Shown one piece after another: positions 1 to 9,361 of a stretch of 64,000 bases of DNA; position 1 is the stretch's first letter, and every line of letters begins with the position of its first letter. The position numbers and the translations under genes are program-made. The notes beneath the pieces were generated by a model, which was given only the letters and a program-made list of their open reading frames with translations, was not told where the DNA came from and ran no database searches. Source of the stretch: CALFCX01 sp041650595 (lineage in GTDB: Bacteria > Margulisbacteria > WOR-1 > JAKLHX01); contig JBAZKW010000008.1 of assembly GCA_041650595.1 (NCBI GenBank), forward strand, positions 1 through 64,000. The letters run 5' to 3'.

Positions 1-500
1 TTGACCACTCTACCGAATATCGTATGCCTGCCGTTAAGCCATGGGGCAGGGGCTACTGTTATAAAGAACTGGGAACCGTTGGTATTTGGGCCCGAGTTTG
101 CCATCGCAAGAATACCTTTTTTCTCAAAAGTTAGTGTAGGATTTATCTCATCCTCAAAACGGTATCCGGGTCCTCCTGTGCCGTTGCCCAGGGGATCGCC
201 TCCCTGGATCATAAAATCCGGTATTACTCTGTGAAAGACCGTATCATTATATAAGGGCCTCTCCGTCGCCAGTTCGTTAGACGGATCTATCCACCTGACG
301 CTGCCTTTGGCAAGTCCCGTGAAATTTTTTACCGTAAGCGGCGCTTTGTCGGGATAAAGCTCGCAGGTGATACGGCCTAAACTGGTTTCAAATACCGCAT
401 AAAGCGATTTTTTTGACCTTGCGTAAGAAATACCTGCGGCAAAAAGAATAAGCATGATCGCGGCAGCAACCGCAAAGAACATAAAAAATTTGTTTGTCAT
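1..500 (-). CDS. Cyclophilin-type peptidyl-prolyl cis-trans isomerase (partial, 3' end off window)
   Basis: The reverse strand is open from an ATG at 500 to the left edge, giving about 166 residues without a stop. After an N-terminal hydrophobic segment (residues about 5-24, a signal peptide or membrane anchor) comes a cyclophilin domain with the family signatures: FHRVIPDFMIQGGDP, a GTGGPGYRFEDE stretch, and ANSGPNTNGSQFFI followed by WLNGRHTIFGRV. Cyclophilins isomerise Xaa-Pro bonds. The N-terminal segment suggests an exported or membrane-tethered enzyme acting outside the cytoplasm. A ribosome binding site (GGAGG, 509-513) lies 8 nt before the start and a TATAAT box at 522-527 on the same strand. 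The gene is divergent from the GH57 gene at 577. Confidence 0.92.
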   Translation of the reverse strand, partial: MTNKFFMFFAVAAAIMLILFAAGISYARSKKSLYAVFETSLGRITCELYPDKAPLTVKNFTGLAKGSVRWIDPSNELATERPLYNDTVFHRVIPDFMIQGGDPLGNGTGGPGYRFEDEINPTLTFEKKGILAMANSGPNTNGSQFFITVAPAPWLNGRHTIFGRVV

Positions 501-521
501 AATTATTACCTCCATAGAAAA

Positions 522-527
522 ATTATA
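522..527 (-). promoter_or_regulatory. -10 box for the cyclophilin gene
   Basis: TATAAT on the minus strand would start transcription near 515, leaving a roughly 15-nt leader that contains the GGAGG site. No convincing -35 box is seen. Confidence 0.5.
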
Positions 528-557
528 ATGAATTCTTCGGCGGATGTCAAAAAACTT

Positions 558-566
558 TGGTATAAT
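558..566 (+). promoter_or_regulatory. Extended -10 promoter of the first GH57 gene
   Basis: TGGTATAAT is a consensus extended -10 element (TGnTATAAT). The preferred ATG at 577 is only 10 nt downstream, so the transcript should start at or within a few bases of the start codon. No Shine-Dalgarno sequence lies between. An upstream in-frame ATG at 544 would sit inside the promoter and is rejected as the start. Confidence 0.65.
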
Positions 567-576
567 CTTGTTTATC

Positions 577-2748
577 ATGCCGGCAAGACACCCTTTGAGC
601 GTTGCATTCGTCTGGCACATGCACCAGCCTTTTTACAAAGATCTGGTGACGGGTGAGTACATGCTGCCCTGGGTCCGGCTTCACGCAATAAAAGATTATT
701 ATGATATGGCCGCATATATGGACGGATTCCCTTCCATAAAAGCAGTCTTTAATGTTGTTCCTTCTCTTCTTGTTCAAATAGAAGATTATGTGGCCGGTAC
801 CGCCAAGGATAAATTTTTCGAACTTTCATTAAGAGCCCCGGAAGACCTGTCCTTTGAGGAAAAGATCTTTATGCTTAAAAATTTCTTTTTGGCGAACTGG
901 GAAACCATGATCAAACCGTATCCGCGGTACAATGACCTTCTTTTAAAGCGCGGAAGATTTGTCAGCCCGGCAGAGCTGGGAGCTGTTGCCAGGCGTTTCT
1001 CGAACCAGGAACTTGTAGACCTTCAGGTCTGGTTCAACCTGTGCTGGTTTGGCCAGATATACAAAGAAAGCGATCCCGTGATAATGGAACTTCTGAAAAA
1101 AGGCGGTTATTTTACGGAAAAGGATAAAAAAGCGCTGGCAGAAAAGCAGATAGAAATAATGCGCCTTATCATACCAAAGTATAAAAAGATGCAGGAAGAG
1201 GGGAGAATAGAACTGTCTGTTACTCCGTATTATCATCCGATACTGCCGCTTTTGTGCGACAGCGAGATCGCCAGGACGGCAAACCGCTCCGTAAAACTTC
1301 CCAAGAACCATTTTTCAAGGCCAGAAGATGCCGCTTCCCAGATAAAAAGCGCGGTAGAATATTACAGAGAAAAATTCGGTATAGATCCCGAAGGCATGTG
1401 GCCTTCGGAAGGTTCTGTATCCGAAACCATAATCCCGATAGCCGCTTCCGCCGGAATAAAATGGATGGCCACCGACGAGGCGGTCCTTGCAAATTCTCTG
1501 GGACACAGGTTGAGCGCGCAGGAATTATTCAGTCCGCATACAGCGCACAAAGACGGAGCCTCCGTGCAAATGGTCTTCCGTGACAGAAAGATCTCGGATG
1601 ATATCGGATTTGTATATTCCAGATGGAACCCGCGTGACGCCGCTGCCGATATAATGTCAAAGCTGCATCATATTGCGGATGTCTTGCCCGATGACGACAG
1701 GAGATATCTTGTCAGCATAATACTTGACGGGGAAAATGCCTGGGAATATTATTCCAGGAACGGCAGGGATTTTTTTGAAAACCTTTACGGCATGCTTTCA
1801 AACGACAGAAGGATACGGACCGTGAGAGTGAAAGATTTTCTCAAAGAAAACCCTCATTCAGGCAGCTTGCCCAAACTTTTTCCCGGTTCATGGATAAACG
1901 CCAATTTTGATGTCTGGCTCGGCCACGACGAAGACAATACCTCATGGGACTATCTTTATAACGCCAGAGAGATGCTGGCCTCGGTGCCCGACGCTCCCAA
2001 AGAAGCGTGGGACGAACTTTATATTGCGGAAGGGTCCGACTGGAACTGGTGGTACGGAGATGACCACAGCAGCGCCAACGACGAAGATTTTGACGCGCTC
2101 TACCGCAAACATCTGATCAATGTCTACAATCTTGCGGGCAGGGACCATCCGAAATATCTTGACGCTTCCATAAAGATAATGAAGGTTGTGAAGGCTTTTA
2201 GGGAACCGGTATATTTTATCGATCCTATTTTGGACGGGGAAATATCCAACTATTACGAATGGCTTTCCGCCGGACTTTACAGCGTCGAACAGGCGCGCGG
2301 CGCGATGCACCAGACCGAGACCATAATCAGGAATATCTACTATGGATTTAACAAGAGGACCCTTTTCCTCAGAATAGACCCGACAATAGAGCTCTCCTGC
2401 GATGATCCCGAGATGAAGGGGATCTCTTTCGAGGTCAATCTGCTAAAACCTTCAAATTGCAAGATCGAGCTCAAATGTGCCGAACAGGGAGTAAAAGTCC
2501 TTACGCTCTACAAACAGGATGAAAACAAAAATTGGACAAAGGCAAAAGACCTTACTTCTTTGGGCGTCGGCAGAATAATTGAGATGGGGATAGATTTTTC
2601 TGACCTGGGCATCAAAGAACATGACGCTATACAACTGGCCGTTGCGGTAAAAAGAGACGGCAAGGAGCTTGAATATTGGCCAAAAGGCGGCGTGATCGCT
2701 TTTAAAGCGCCGGACGAAGATTTTGAATCGGCAAACTGGTTCGTATAG
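577..2748 (+). CDS. Glycoside hydrolase family 57 protein (COG1449-type alpha-amylase/alpha-mannosidase)
   Basis: This 723-residue protein has the GH57 motifs in order: HMHQP (residues 14-18), YHPILPLL, GMWPSEG with the probable nucleophile Glu278, and LDGENAWE with the probable acid/base Asp384, followed by a beta-rich C-terminal region. GH57 enzymes act on alpha-glucans by a retaining mechanism; the exact substrate of this subgroup cannot be read from sequence. There is no signal peptide, so it probably works on cytoplasmic glycogen or maltodextrin. It leads a run with a second GH57, galT, a DUF4912 gene and a branching enzyme, so a role in storage polysaccharide turnover is likely. The start at 577 was chosen because the upstream ATG lies within the -10 region. 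Confidence 0.88.
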   Translation: MPARHPLSVAFVWHMHQPFYKDLVTGEYMLPWVRLHAIKDYYDMAAYMDGFPSIKAVFNVVPSLLVQIEDYVAGTAKDKFFELSLRAPEDLSFEEKIFMLKNFFLANWETMIKPYPRYNDLLLKRGRFVSPAELGAVARRFSNQELVDLQVWFNLCWFGQIYKESDPVIMELLKKGGYFTEKDKKALAEKQIEIMRLIIPKYKKMQEEGRIELSVTPYYHPILPLLCDSEIARTANRSVKLPKNHFSRPEDAASQIKSAVEYYREKFGIDPEGMWPSEGSVSETIIPIAASAGIKWMATDEAVLANSLGHRLSAQELFSPHTAHKDGASVQMVFRDRKISDDIGFVYSRWNPRDAAADIMSKLHHIADVLPDDDRRYLVSIILDGENAWEYYSRNGRDFFENLYGMLSNDRRIRTVRVKDFLKENPHSGSLPKLFPGSWINANFDVWLGHDEDNTSWDYLYNAREMLASVPDAPKEAWDELYIAEGSDWNWWYGDDHSSANDEDFDALYRKHLINVYNLAGRDHPKYLDASIKIMKVVKAFREPVYFIDPILDGEISNYYEWLSAGLYSVEQARGAMHQTETIIRNIYYGFNKRTLFLRIDPTIELSCDDPEMKGISFEVNLLKPSNCKIELKCAEQGVKVLTLYKQDENKNWTKAKDLTSLGVGRIIEMGIDFSDLGIKEHDAIQLAVAVKRDGKELEYWPKGGVIAFKAPDEDFESANWFV

Positions 2749-2759
2749 AAAGGCAGCAT

Positions 2760-4919
2760 TTGAAAAAAATAAATTTTCTGTTCGCAATACATTGTCACCA
2801 GCCGGTGGGGAATTTTGAGCATGTAATAGAGGACGCCTACAACAGATCATACCTGCCTTTTATCAGCGTGCTTGAAAAATATCCGTCGGTCAAGATGACT
2901 GTTCATTACACCGGCATACTGCTTTCCTGGTTCAAGGAAAAACATCCCGAGTTCCTCAAAAAGCTTGAGAATCTTGTTGATAGAGGCCAGATAGAAATAA
3001 TGACAGGGGCTTATTATGAGCCGATACTGGCGGTGATCCCCGACAGGGACAAGATGGGACAGATAAAAAAGCAGACCGATTTCATAAAAAGACATTTTGA
3101 CCGATCGCCGAAAGGCTTTTGGCTGGCGGAGCGGATCTGGGAGCCTCATCTTGTCAAATCTTTGAACGAAGCAGGGATCGAGTATACCGCTTTGGATGAT
3201 TACCATTTTATCAGCGCGGGACTTGAAGAAAAGGACCTGAACGGCTATTTTGTGACCGAAGAACAGGGCGCAACGTTAAATGTATTTCCGATAAGCAAGC
3301 ATCTCAGATATCTCATACCTTTTAAGCTTCCGCACGAGACAATTGATTATCTGCGGTCCATAGCCACCGAAGAAGGCTGTGACGCCGCGGTCATTGCGGA
3401 TGACGGCGAAAAATTCGGCGTCTGGCCGGGTACCCATAAATGGGTCTATGAAGAACATTATCTCGACAATCTTTTCGGAGCGATCTCCCGCGAATCGTCA
3501 TGGATAAACACGATGACTTTTTCCGAGTATCTGAAAAAATATCCTGCCAAGGGGCGTATATATCTCCCGGCGGCCTCATATTTTGAGATGATGGAATGGT
3601 CTCTGCTTACGAAGGCAGGCAAGGCTTTTGACGAGATCTCCCGTGAGCTCAGGGACAGCGGCCGGCTGGAAAGGTACAAAAGGTTCTTTAAGGGCGGATT
3701 CTGGAGGAATTTTTTCGTCAAATATCCCGAGAGCAACAACATGCACAAGAAGATGCTGCTTGTGTCAAAAAAAGTCCAGCAGACCATGGAAAAGCACGGC
3801 GGCTCAACATCCGGGTATATGCAGGACGAGTTGTGGCAGGGACAGTGCAACTGCGCTTACTGGCACGGCGTGTTTGGCGGGTTGTACCTGAATTATCTGC
3901 GGCACGCGGTCTATGAGCACCTTATTAATGCCGAAAAAGCGGCCGACATGGCGGATCATCACGACAAAAAATGGATCACTGCCGAGACCCTGGATTTTGA
4001 CAAGGACGGATATGACGAAGTCCTGATCAGCACACATCTCATGAACCTGTATTTCGATCCTGACTGCGGCGGCGCGCTTTTTGAACTGGATTATAAGCCG
4101 AGATCTTTCAACCTGATAAACACTTTTTCGCGAAAGGAAGAGGTGTACCACAAAGATGTGTTAAGAAGCCAGTCGCACCAGATGACCTTGACCGGCACGA
4201 CCAACGGAGCCGCAAGCATACACGATGTTGTCAGAGTAAAAGAGGTCGGGCTCGAAAAGTTGCTTACCTACGACCGTTGCAGAAAGGCCTGTTTTGTGGA
4301 GCATTTTCTGGGGACGGAGACCACTCTTGACTCTTTTTCTTCCGGAAGGTATACCGAGCTAGGCGATTTTGAATGCGGGAAATTTGAACATGAGATCAAA
4401 TACGGCAATAAACAGGTAAGCGTCGTCTTGTCCAGGGACGGAAGCGTTATAAAAGGGGATAAAAAATTTCCCATTTCAGTGAAAAAGACTTTTACAGTCT
4501 TTGTGGACAATCCCGAAATAGACGCCAGATGGGAGATCATAAATTCCGGGACAGAAGACCTTGATATATGGTTCGGTATAGAGAACAACTTTTCTCTTTT
4601 GGCCGGTAACGCGCCTGACAGATATTACGAGATAAACGGCATGCGTCCCTCCGAATCCGTTCTCGCGAGCAAAGGTGAAAGCCGGGATATCTATGAAACA
4701 AAACTGATTGACAAATGGAGCAAAATAAGTATAATTATAGACACTGTTCCGCGTACGGATTTGTGGAGATTTCCCATCGAGACCGTTTCGCAGTCGGAAG
4801 GTGGTTTTGAAAGGACCTTCCAAAACAGCTCTTTGCTCTTTCATTGGAAAGCTACTATCAAAGCGGGGAGTCATGGCGTCTATTCGATGAAAATAAAATT
4901 GCCGGAAGGAGTTTTTTGA
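2760..4919 (+). CDS. GH57 4-alpha-glucanotransferase / alpha-amylase
   Basis: The 719-residue product matches the Thermococcus litoralis 4-alpha-glucanotransferase type in length and architecture. It has an N-terminal GH57 barrel with HCHQP, nucleophile Glu124 in WLAERIWEP and acid/base Asp215 in ADDGEKFG, then DUF1925-like and DUF1926-like beta domains. Such enzymes transfer alpha-1,4-glucan segments or hydrolyse amylose in the cytoplasm. It starts with TTG at 2760, 11 nt after the first GH57 gene, behind a GAAAGG site. Its stop overlaps the galT start by one base (TGATG), indicating translational coupling. The family is secure; transferase versus amylase activity is not decided by sequence. 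Confidence 0.9.
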   Translation: MKKINFLFAIHCHQPVGNFEHVIEDAYNRSYLPFISVLEKYPSVKMTVHYTGILLSWFKEKHPEFLKKLENLVDRGQIEIMTGAYYEPILAVIPDRDKMGQIKKQTDFIKRHFDRSPKGFWLAERIWEPHLVKSLNEAGIEYTALDDYHFISAGLEEKDLNGYFVTEEQGATLNVFPISKHLRYLIPFKLPHETIDYLRSIATEEGCDAAVIADDGEKFGVWPGTHKWVYEEHYLDNLFGAISRESSWINTMTFSEYLKKYPAKGRIYLPAASYFEMMEWSLLTKAGKAFDEISRELRDSGRLERYKRFFKGGFWRNFFVKYPESNNMHKKMLLVSKKVQQTMEKHGGSTSGYMQDELWQGQCNCAYWHGVFGGLYLNYLRHAVYEHLINAEKAADMADHHDKKWITAETLDFDKDGYDEVLISTHLMNLYFDPDCGGALFELDYKPRSFNLINTFSRKEEVYHKDVLRSQSHQMTLTGTTNGAASIHDVVRVKEVGLEKLLTYDRCRKACFVEHFLGTETTLDSFSSGRYTELGDFECGKFEHEIKYGNKQVSVVLSRDGSVIKGDKKFPISVKKTFTVFVDNPEIDARWEIINSGTEDLDIWFGIENNFSLLAGNAPDRYYEINGMRPSESVLASKGESRDIYETKLIDKWSKISIIIDTVPRTDLWRFPIETVSQSEGGFERTFQNSSLLFHWKATIKAGSHGVYSMKIKLPEGVF

Positions 4920-5953
4920 TGCCCGAACTAAGAAAAGATCCGATATCCGACAGATGGGTCGTTATCTCTACCGAAAGGGGCAGGCGTCCGGCAGAGTTCA
5001 AAGCCGGCGGAGACAGTTCTTCTTTTGCCGAGACCAAGAGCTGTCCTTTTTGCGAAGGCAACGAGAGCAAAACGCCCAAAGAAGTGCTCGCTTACAGAAA
5101 ACCCGGTACGGCTCCGGACACTCCAGGATGGACAGTAAGGGTGATGCCGAACAAATTTCCCGCCCTAGTCATAGAAGGCGAAATAAACAGGACAGGCATA
5201 GGGCTCTTTGATATGATGAGCGGTATCGGCGCTCACGAAGTGATCGTCGAAACGCCCCGCCACAATGAAACAATAACTGACCTGCCGGACGCACATGTAG
5301 AAAAGGTGCTCTACGCGTACAGGGACAGGATACGGGACTTGGAAAAAGACAAAAGGTTCCGGTACGTTCTGGTTTTTAAAAATCACGGGGAGGCTGCGGG
5401 CGCGTCCCTTTCGCATTCACATTCTCAGTTGATAGCTACTCCCATAACTCCCAGATACATCAAGATGGAGCTGGCAAATTCGAGACAGTATTTCATAGAA
5501 AAAGAACGCTGTATATTCTGCGACCTTATCAGGCAGGAGCTTAGCGAAGGAGAACGTATAGTTGCCGAGAACGAACATTTCGTGGTCTTTACACCGTTTG
5601 CTTCCAGGTTCCCGTTCGAAGCATGGCTTTTGCCGAGAAAACATTTTGCGCGGTTCACGGATATGGGCGAAGAAGAGATGACATACTGCGCCCGCATGCT
5701 CAAAGACATTCTTGCCAGGATAAAAAAGACCCTGTACGATGCTCCGTACAACTATGTGGTGCACACTGCGCCCAATATAGTAAGCAGGCCCGGCAGGCCC
5801 GATTACTGGGGAACGATTCAGTATGATTTCCACTGGCATATAGAAATAATTCCCCGGCTTACAAAAGTAGCCGGATTTGAATGGGGCTCAGGCCTTTATA
5901 TAAATCCTACTCCTCCGGAAGAAGCGGCAAAATATCTCAGGGAAATAATGTAA
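4919..5953 (+). CDS. galT: Galactose-1-phosphate uridylyltransferase
   Basis: GalT exchanges UMP between UDP-glucose and galactose-1-phosphate in the Leloir pathway. The 344-residue protein begins MPELRKDPISDRWVVI, typical of the bacterial family. It has the zinc-binding CPFC pair (CPFCEGNE), a second CIFC pair, and the HIT-like active-site motif SHSHSQ. The C-terminal half carries the second GalT domain (VHTAPN, HWHIEI). The ATG at 4919 overlaps the upstream GH57 stop and follows GGAAGGA; an in-frame start further upstream would lie inside the preceding gene. In this setting it may feed glucan metabolism through UDP-sugars or act on a broader set of sugar-1-phosphates, as seen in some archaea and thermophiles. 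Confidence 0.9.
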   Translation: MPELRKDPISDRWVVISTERGRRPAEFKAGGDSSSFAETKSCPFCEGNESKTPKEVLAYRKPGTAPDTPGWTVRVMPNKFPALVIEGEINRTGIGLFDMMSGIGAHEVIVETPRHNETITDLPDAHVEKVLYAYRDRIRDLEKDKRFRYVLVFKNHGEAAGASLSHSHSQLIATPITPRYIKMELANSRQYFIEKERCIFCDLIRQELSEGERIVAENEHFVVFTPFASRFPFEAWLLPRKHFARFTDMGEEEMTYCARMLKDILARIKKTLYDAPYNYVVHTAPNIVSRPGRPDYWGTIQYDFHWHIEIIPRLTKVAGFEWGSGLYINPTPPEEAAKYLREIM

Positions 5954-5967
5954 AGGGGGCGGTATTA

Positions 5968-7056
5968 ATGGGCGAGAGTTCTAAGAAAAAGAGAACCGCG
6001 AAAAAGTCCACTTCGTCAAAAAAGGTGTCTGCAGCCGCAAAAATGATCGTTAAAAAAAAGAAAGCGGCTGTCAAGCCTGTTACCCGCAAAGCCGCTAAAA
6101 AAATCACTTTCCATGGAAACAAAACATTGCTGCCTCAGGCGGCGGCTTTAAAGACGTCAACAACCGAAATCCCTCTTCCGCGGCTGCAACACGCGGATAT
6201 CAAAGACAGGGTAGAAGACGCAAAGTATTCTCCGACTCCGGTCATCCAGAAATTCCAAAAAGAAAAAGGATTTGAGCTTCCTTTCGGATATAACGAAAGC
6301 CGCATCACGATCATGGTGCGCGATCCGCATTGGCTGCATTCTTACTGGGAGCTTCCGGATTGGAAGATCGAAGAGTTGAAATCGACGATGGGACATGCGG
6401 TTTTTTCCAGATCAAAGAGAATCGTAAGGGTTTACGATGTCACCGACATCAAGTTTACAGGGGTCAATGCCAACAAAAGTTTTGATATAGAAGTGGGCGG
6501 CGATGCGAGGAACTGGTATATAAATACGGGAGAGCCGGGTCGCAGTTATTGTGTCGACATAGGATATCTGACTCCTGAAGGCAAGTTTTTTGTGATTGCC
6601 AGGTCCAATGTCGTTTCTACTCCTTTAGACGGCATGTCGGATGTCATAGATGAAGAATGGCTTACCATAGACTGGGATAGAATATATGCGATGTCAGGCG
6701 GGTTTGGCATAGGCCGCTCTTCCGGGGAGATACGTGAATTGTTAAAGAGGCGGCTTAAGGAAGAGATGTCTTCGGGAGCTGTTTCAAGCTGGGGAGCCAG
6801 CGGCTTCAAAAAACCTTTACCCGCGGAAAAGGATTTTTGGCTGGTAGTGAACACTGATCTTATTGTTTATGGCGCAACCGAACCTGATGCCAAAGTGAGC
6901 ATGCAGGGCCTGCCGATAAAATTGCGTCCCGACGGGACTTTTTCAATGCGGTTCGCTCTGCCGGACGGAAGGCAGGATATTCCCGTTGTCGCTGTCAACA
7001 AAGACGGCGATATGAGGCGGCAGATAACGCCCGCGGTAGAAAAAAGAACCAAATAA
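5968..7056 (+). CDS. DUF4912 domain protein with lysine-rich N-terminus
   Basis: The 362-residue protein starts with about 45 residues very rich in Lys, Ser, Thr and Ala (histone-tail-like, probably disordered). Next comes a DUF4912-type domain around residues 100-210, recognisable by MVRDPHWLHSYWEL, RIVRVYD, WYINTGEPGRSYCVDIGY and the segment around FFVIARSN. A C-terminal beta segment of about 85 residues resembles a carbohydrate-binding or Ig-like fold. DUF4912 genes commonly sit beside GH57 branching enzymes, as here: the stop overlaps the next ATG (TAATG). Function is not established; binding to glycogen or to a GH57 partner is inference. The start at 5968 follows AAAGGGGG. Confidence 0.8.
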   Translation: MGESSKKKRTAKKSTSSKKVSAAAKMIVKKKKAAVKPVTRKAAKKITFHGNKTLLPQAAALKTSTTEIPLPRLQHADIKDRVEDAKYSPTPVIQKFQKEKGFELPFGYNESRITIMVRDPHWLHSYWELPDWKIEELKSTMGHAVFSRSKRIVRVYDVTDIKFTGVNANKSFDIEVGGDARNWYINTGEPGRSYCVDIGYLTPEGKFFVIARSNVVSTPLDGMSDVIDEEWLTIDWDRIYAMSGGFGIGRSSGEIRELLKRRLKEEMSSGAVSSWGASGFKKPLPAEKDFWLVVNTDLIVYGATEPDAKVSMQGLPIKLRPDGTFSMRFALPDGRQDIPVVAVNKDGDMRRQITPAVEKRTK

Positions 7057-8654
7057 TGGAAAAGGGTTATCTCTCTTTAGTCCTTCACGCGCATCTTCCG
7101 TATGTCCGCCATCCGGAATACAGAGATTTTCTTGAGGAAGACTGGCTTTTTGAGGCTATTACCGAAACTTATATCCCGCTTATCAATGTCTTTGAAGGGC
7201 TTATCCGGGACAATGTGCCTTTTCAGATAACTGTCTCGCTTTCTCCGACACTTATAGCGATGTTTATGGACAGTCTTTTGCAGGAACGTTATGTCGAGCA
7301 TATAAACAAGCTTATTGAGTTGTCTTACAAAGAAATAGACAGGACCCGATTCCAGCCGGAATTCAACAGTCTGGCTCACATGTACAAAGATAAGTTCGAG
7401 AACGCGCGCCATGTTTTTTGCGACAAATACCACAGAGACCTGACCCAGGCTTTCAAATGGTTCCTTGAGACCGGCAAGGTCGAAGTGATCACCTGCGGCG
7501 CGACTCACGGTTTTCTTCCTCTAATGGAAAATTCAAAAGAGGCTTCAAGAGCTCAGGTGAGGGTGGCCGCTTCCTATTTTAAGGAAGTTTTCGGGCAGAC
7601 CCCCAAGGGAATATGGCTCCCTGAATGCGGCTATGTGCCCGGACACGATGATTTTATTAACGAACAAAATATCAGATATTTTTTTGTGGATACGCACGGT
7701 GTTTTACATGCAACACCCAGGCCCAAATACGGGATTTTTGCGCCTATCTACTGCAGGAGCGGGGTTGCCGCTTTCGGCAGGGATGTAGAGTCTTCCAAAG
7801 CCGTATGGAGCGCAAAGGAAGGATATCCCGGAGATTACACCTATAGGGATTTTTACAGGGATGTGGGATTTGATCTTGACCTTGACTATATAGCTCCGTA
7901 TATCCATTCTTCAGGTCTCAGGATAAATACCGGAGTAAAATATTACAAGATCACCGGGCCTACGAATCATAAGGAGCCGTACAACAGGCACTGGGCGATA
8001 GAAAAAGCGGCCGAACACGCGGGAAATTTCCTTTTCAACAGACAGCGGCAGGCGGAATTTCTTTATGATTATATAGGCAGAAAGCCGATCGTTGTTTCTC
8101 CCTATGACGCGGAATTGTACGGCCACTGGTGGTTCGAAGGGCCGGAATGGCTGAATTTTCTTATTAGAAAAATAGCTTATGACCAGGATACTATTAGGCT
8201 TATATCCCCATACGCATATCTTGAAGAAAATCCCAGGAACCAGGTTTCCACTCCTTCCATGAGCAGCTGGGGTTACAAGGGCTATGCCGAGCACTGGCTC
8301 GACGGCAGCAACGATTGGGTTTACAGGTATTTGCACAAGGCCGCCGAAAGAATGGTCGAGCTTGCCAACGAGAATAAAGATGTAGGTGCGCATCGCGATG
8401 CGCACCTACTGAATCGTGCGCTAAACCAGGCTGCCAGAGAATTATTATTGTTACAGGCCAGCGACTGGGCCTTTATTATGAAGACGGGGACAGTGGTCGA
8501 ATATGCAAACAAAAGGACCGTCGAACACACCGGCCGATTTACCCGGCTGTATGAGATGATCAAAAACAATTCTATAGACGAAGGTTTCCTTTCGGATATA
8601 GAAGGCAAAGATAATCTTTTTCCGAATTTGGATTTCAGGGTTTACTGTTCTTAG
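7056..8654 (+). CDS. GH57 1,4-alpha-glucan branching enzyme
   Basis: This enzyme makes alpha-1,6 branches in glycogen. The 532-residue protein shows HAHLPYVRHPE at the N-terminus, probable nucleophile Glu190 in WLPECGY, probable acid/base Asp351 in SPYDAELYGHWW, and a C-terminal DUF1957-like helical region with LNQAARELLLLQ and SDWAFIMKTGT. Length matches the GH57 branching enzymes of Thermus and Thermotoga. Residues 443-452 (VGAHRDAHLL) are encoded by a perfect 28-bp palindrome at 8382-8409, in the variable stretch before the conserved helix, so the gene stays intact. It is coupled to the DUF4912 gene by a TAATG overlap and closes the glucan operon. Confidence 0.92.
   Translation: MEKGYLSLVLHAHLPYVRHPEYRDFLEEDWLFEAITETYIPLINVFEGLIRDNVPFQITVSLSPTLIAMFMDSLLQERYVEHINKLIELSYKEIDRTRFQPEFNSLAHMYKDKFENARHVFCDKYHRDLTQAFKWFLETGKVEVITCGATHGFLPLMENSKEASRAQVRVAASYFKEVFGQTPKGIWLPECGYVPGHDDFINEQNIRYFFVDTHGVLHATPRPKYGIFAPIYCRSGVAAFGRDVESSKAVWSAKEGYPGDYTYRDFYRDVGFDLDLDYIAPYIHSSGLRINTGVKYYKITGPTNHKEPYNRHWAIEKAAEHAGNFLFNRQRQAEFLYDYIGRKPIVVSPYDAELYGHWWFEGPEWLNFLIRKIAYDQDTIRLISPYAYLEENPRNQVSTPSMSSWGYKGYAEHWLDGSNDWVYRYLHKAAERMVELANENKDVGAHRDAHLLNRALNQAARELLLLQASDWAFIMKTGTVVEYANKRTVEHTGRFTRLYEMIKNNSIDEGFLSDIEGKDNLFPNLDFRVYCS
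8382..8409. repeat. Perfect 28-bp palindrome inside the branching enzyme gene
   Basis: The sequence begins GTAGGTGCGC and ends in its exact reverse complement, with centre ATCGCGAT. It shares GTAG...CTAC ends with the REP-like palindromes near the RAYT gene, but its centre differs from their GCATGC. It is read in-frame as ten codons. Confidence 0.85.
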
Positions 8655-8685
8655 AACTTGCCCGCCTGCCAAATTCATCCGCTTT

Positions 8686-9276
8686 CTATACAAATCCGAA
8701 TTTCTTTTTAGGTCGTTCTTCCTCCTTCATGATCTGGCTTATTGCTCTAAAGATAGTTGTAATGTCTTCATCAAGCTTTCCGACCTTGTGTTCAAGCGCA
8801 TACAGCTTTTGCTCCAAATCTTTATTTCTCGAAATGACTCTTCTTAATTTTATAAAGGTTCTCATTATGGCTATGTTGACTAGGACAGCCCTTTCGGATT
8901 TTAGTATTGAAGACAACATCAGTATCCCGTGTTCCGTAAATACTCTAGGGAGCTTTCTTGTTCCTCCCCAACTTGATATTCCAAAATGGAATTTCAAGTT
9001 GTTATATTCTTCTTTTGTTAGTCTGAACATGAAATCCTCAGGGAATCTGAGCAAGTTCCTGCTTACAGCTTTGTTCAGGTTGAATGTCTTTATGTTATAT
9101 AAAACCGCCAGGTCTCTATCAAACATGACTTTTTGACCGCGTATGAGGAATATCTTTTGTTCAATTATTTCGGCTGGAACGAGAGAGTTGTAGGGCTTTT
9201 CGGCACTTCGACTCGCTTGCGCTCGCTCAGTGCAGGCACTTTTATGCTTTTTGATGGGTTCTTTCATCTTATTCAT
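8686..9276 (-). CDS. ORF6N domain protein (phage/mobile-type DNA-binding family)
   Basis: Residues about 35-135 form an ORF6N (KilA-N-related) domain, with IRGQKVMFDRDLAVLY, AVSRNLLRFPEDFMFRL and GGTRKLPRVFTEHGILML. A C-terminal coiled coil follows (about 150-185). These proteins are common in phages and as orphan genes in bacterial chromosomes; DNA binding is assumed from the family and the role is unknown. Residues about 14-26 (ACTERAQASRSAE) are encoded by a palindromic repeat at 9203-9233, so the true conserved protein may begin near the LVPAEIIEQ segment. The gene is isolated, convergent with the glucan operon and divergent from the next gene. Confidence 0.82.
   Translation of the reverse strand: MNKMKEPIKKHKSACTERAQASRSAEKPYNSLVPAEIIEQKIFLIRGQKVMFDRDLAVLYNIKTFNLNKAVSRNLLRFPEDFMFRLTKEEYNNLKFHFGISSWGGTRKLPRVFTEHGILMLSSILKSERAVLVNIAIMRTFIKLRRVISRNKDLEQKLYALEHKVGKLDEDITTIFRAISQIMKEEERPKKKFGFV
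9203..9233. repeat. Imperfect palindromic repeat within the ORF6N gene 5' end
   Basis: GCACT...AGTGC ends flank a GC-rich interrupted palindrome (CGACTCGCTTGCGCTCGCTC). Translated on the minus strand it gives the peptide ACTERAQASRSAE. The same kind of element appears in other uncultured-bacterium genomes as a dispersed repeat, from general knowledge. Confidence 0.6.
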
Positions 9277-9347
9277 GATTTACAGCAATTTTCCCGCCAT
9301 TTGACGGAAAAATGGTAAAATATCATATCATGAGCAGCATTAAGAGG

Positions 9348-9353
9348 TATAAT
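9348..9353 (+). promoter_or_regulatory. -10 box directly before the nucleotidyltransferase/mutase gene
   Basis: TATAAT ends 8 nt before the ATG at 9362 and there is no Shine-Dalgarno sequence, so a leaderless transcript is expected. No clear -35 box. Confidence 0.6.
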
Positions 9354-9361
9354 TTCATAAC

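Noticed and set aside
8729..9136. 135-codon plus-strand frame
   Set aside because: Exactly antisense to the conserved ORF6N domain.
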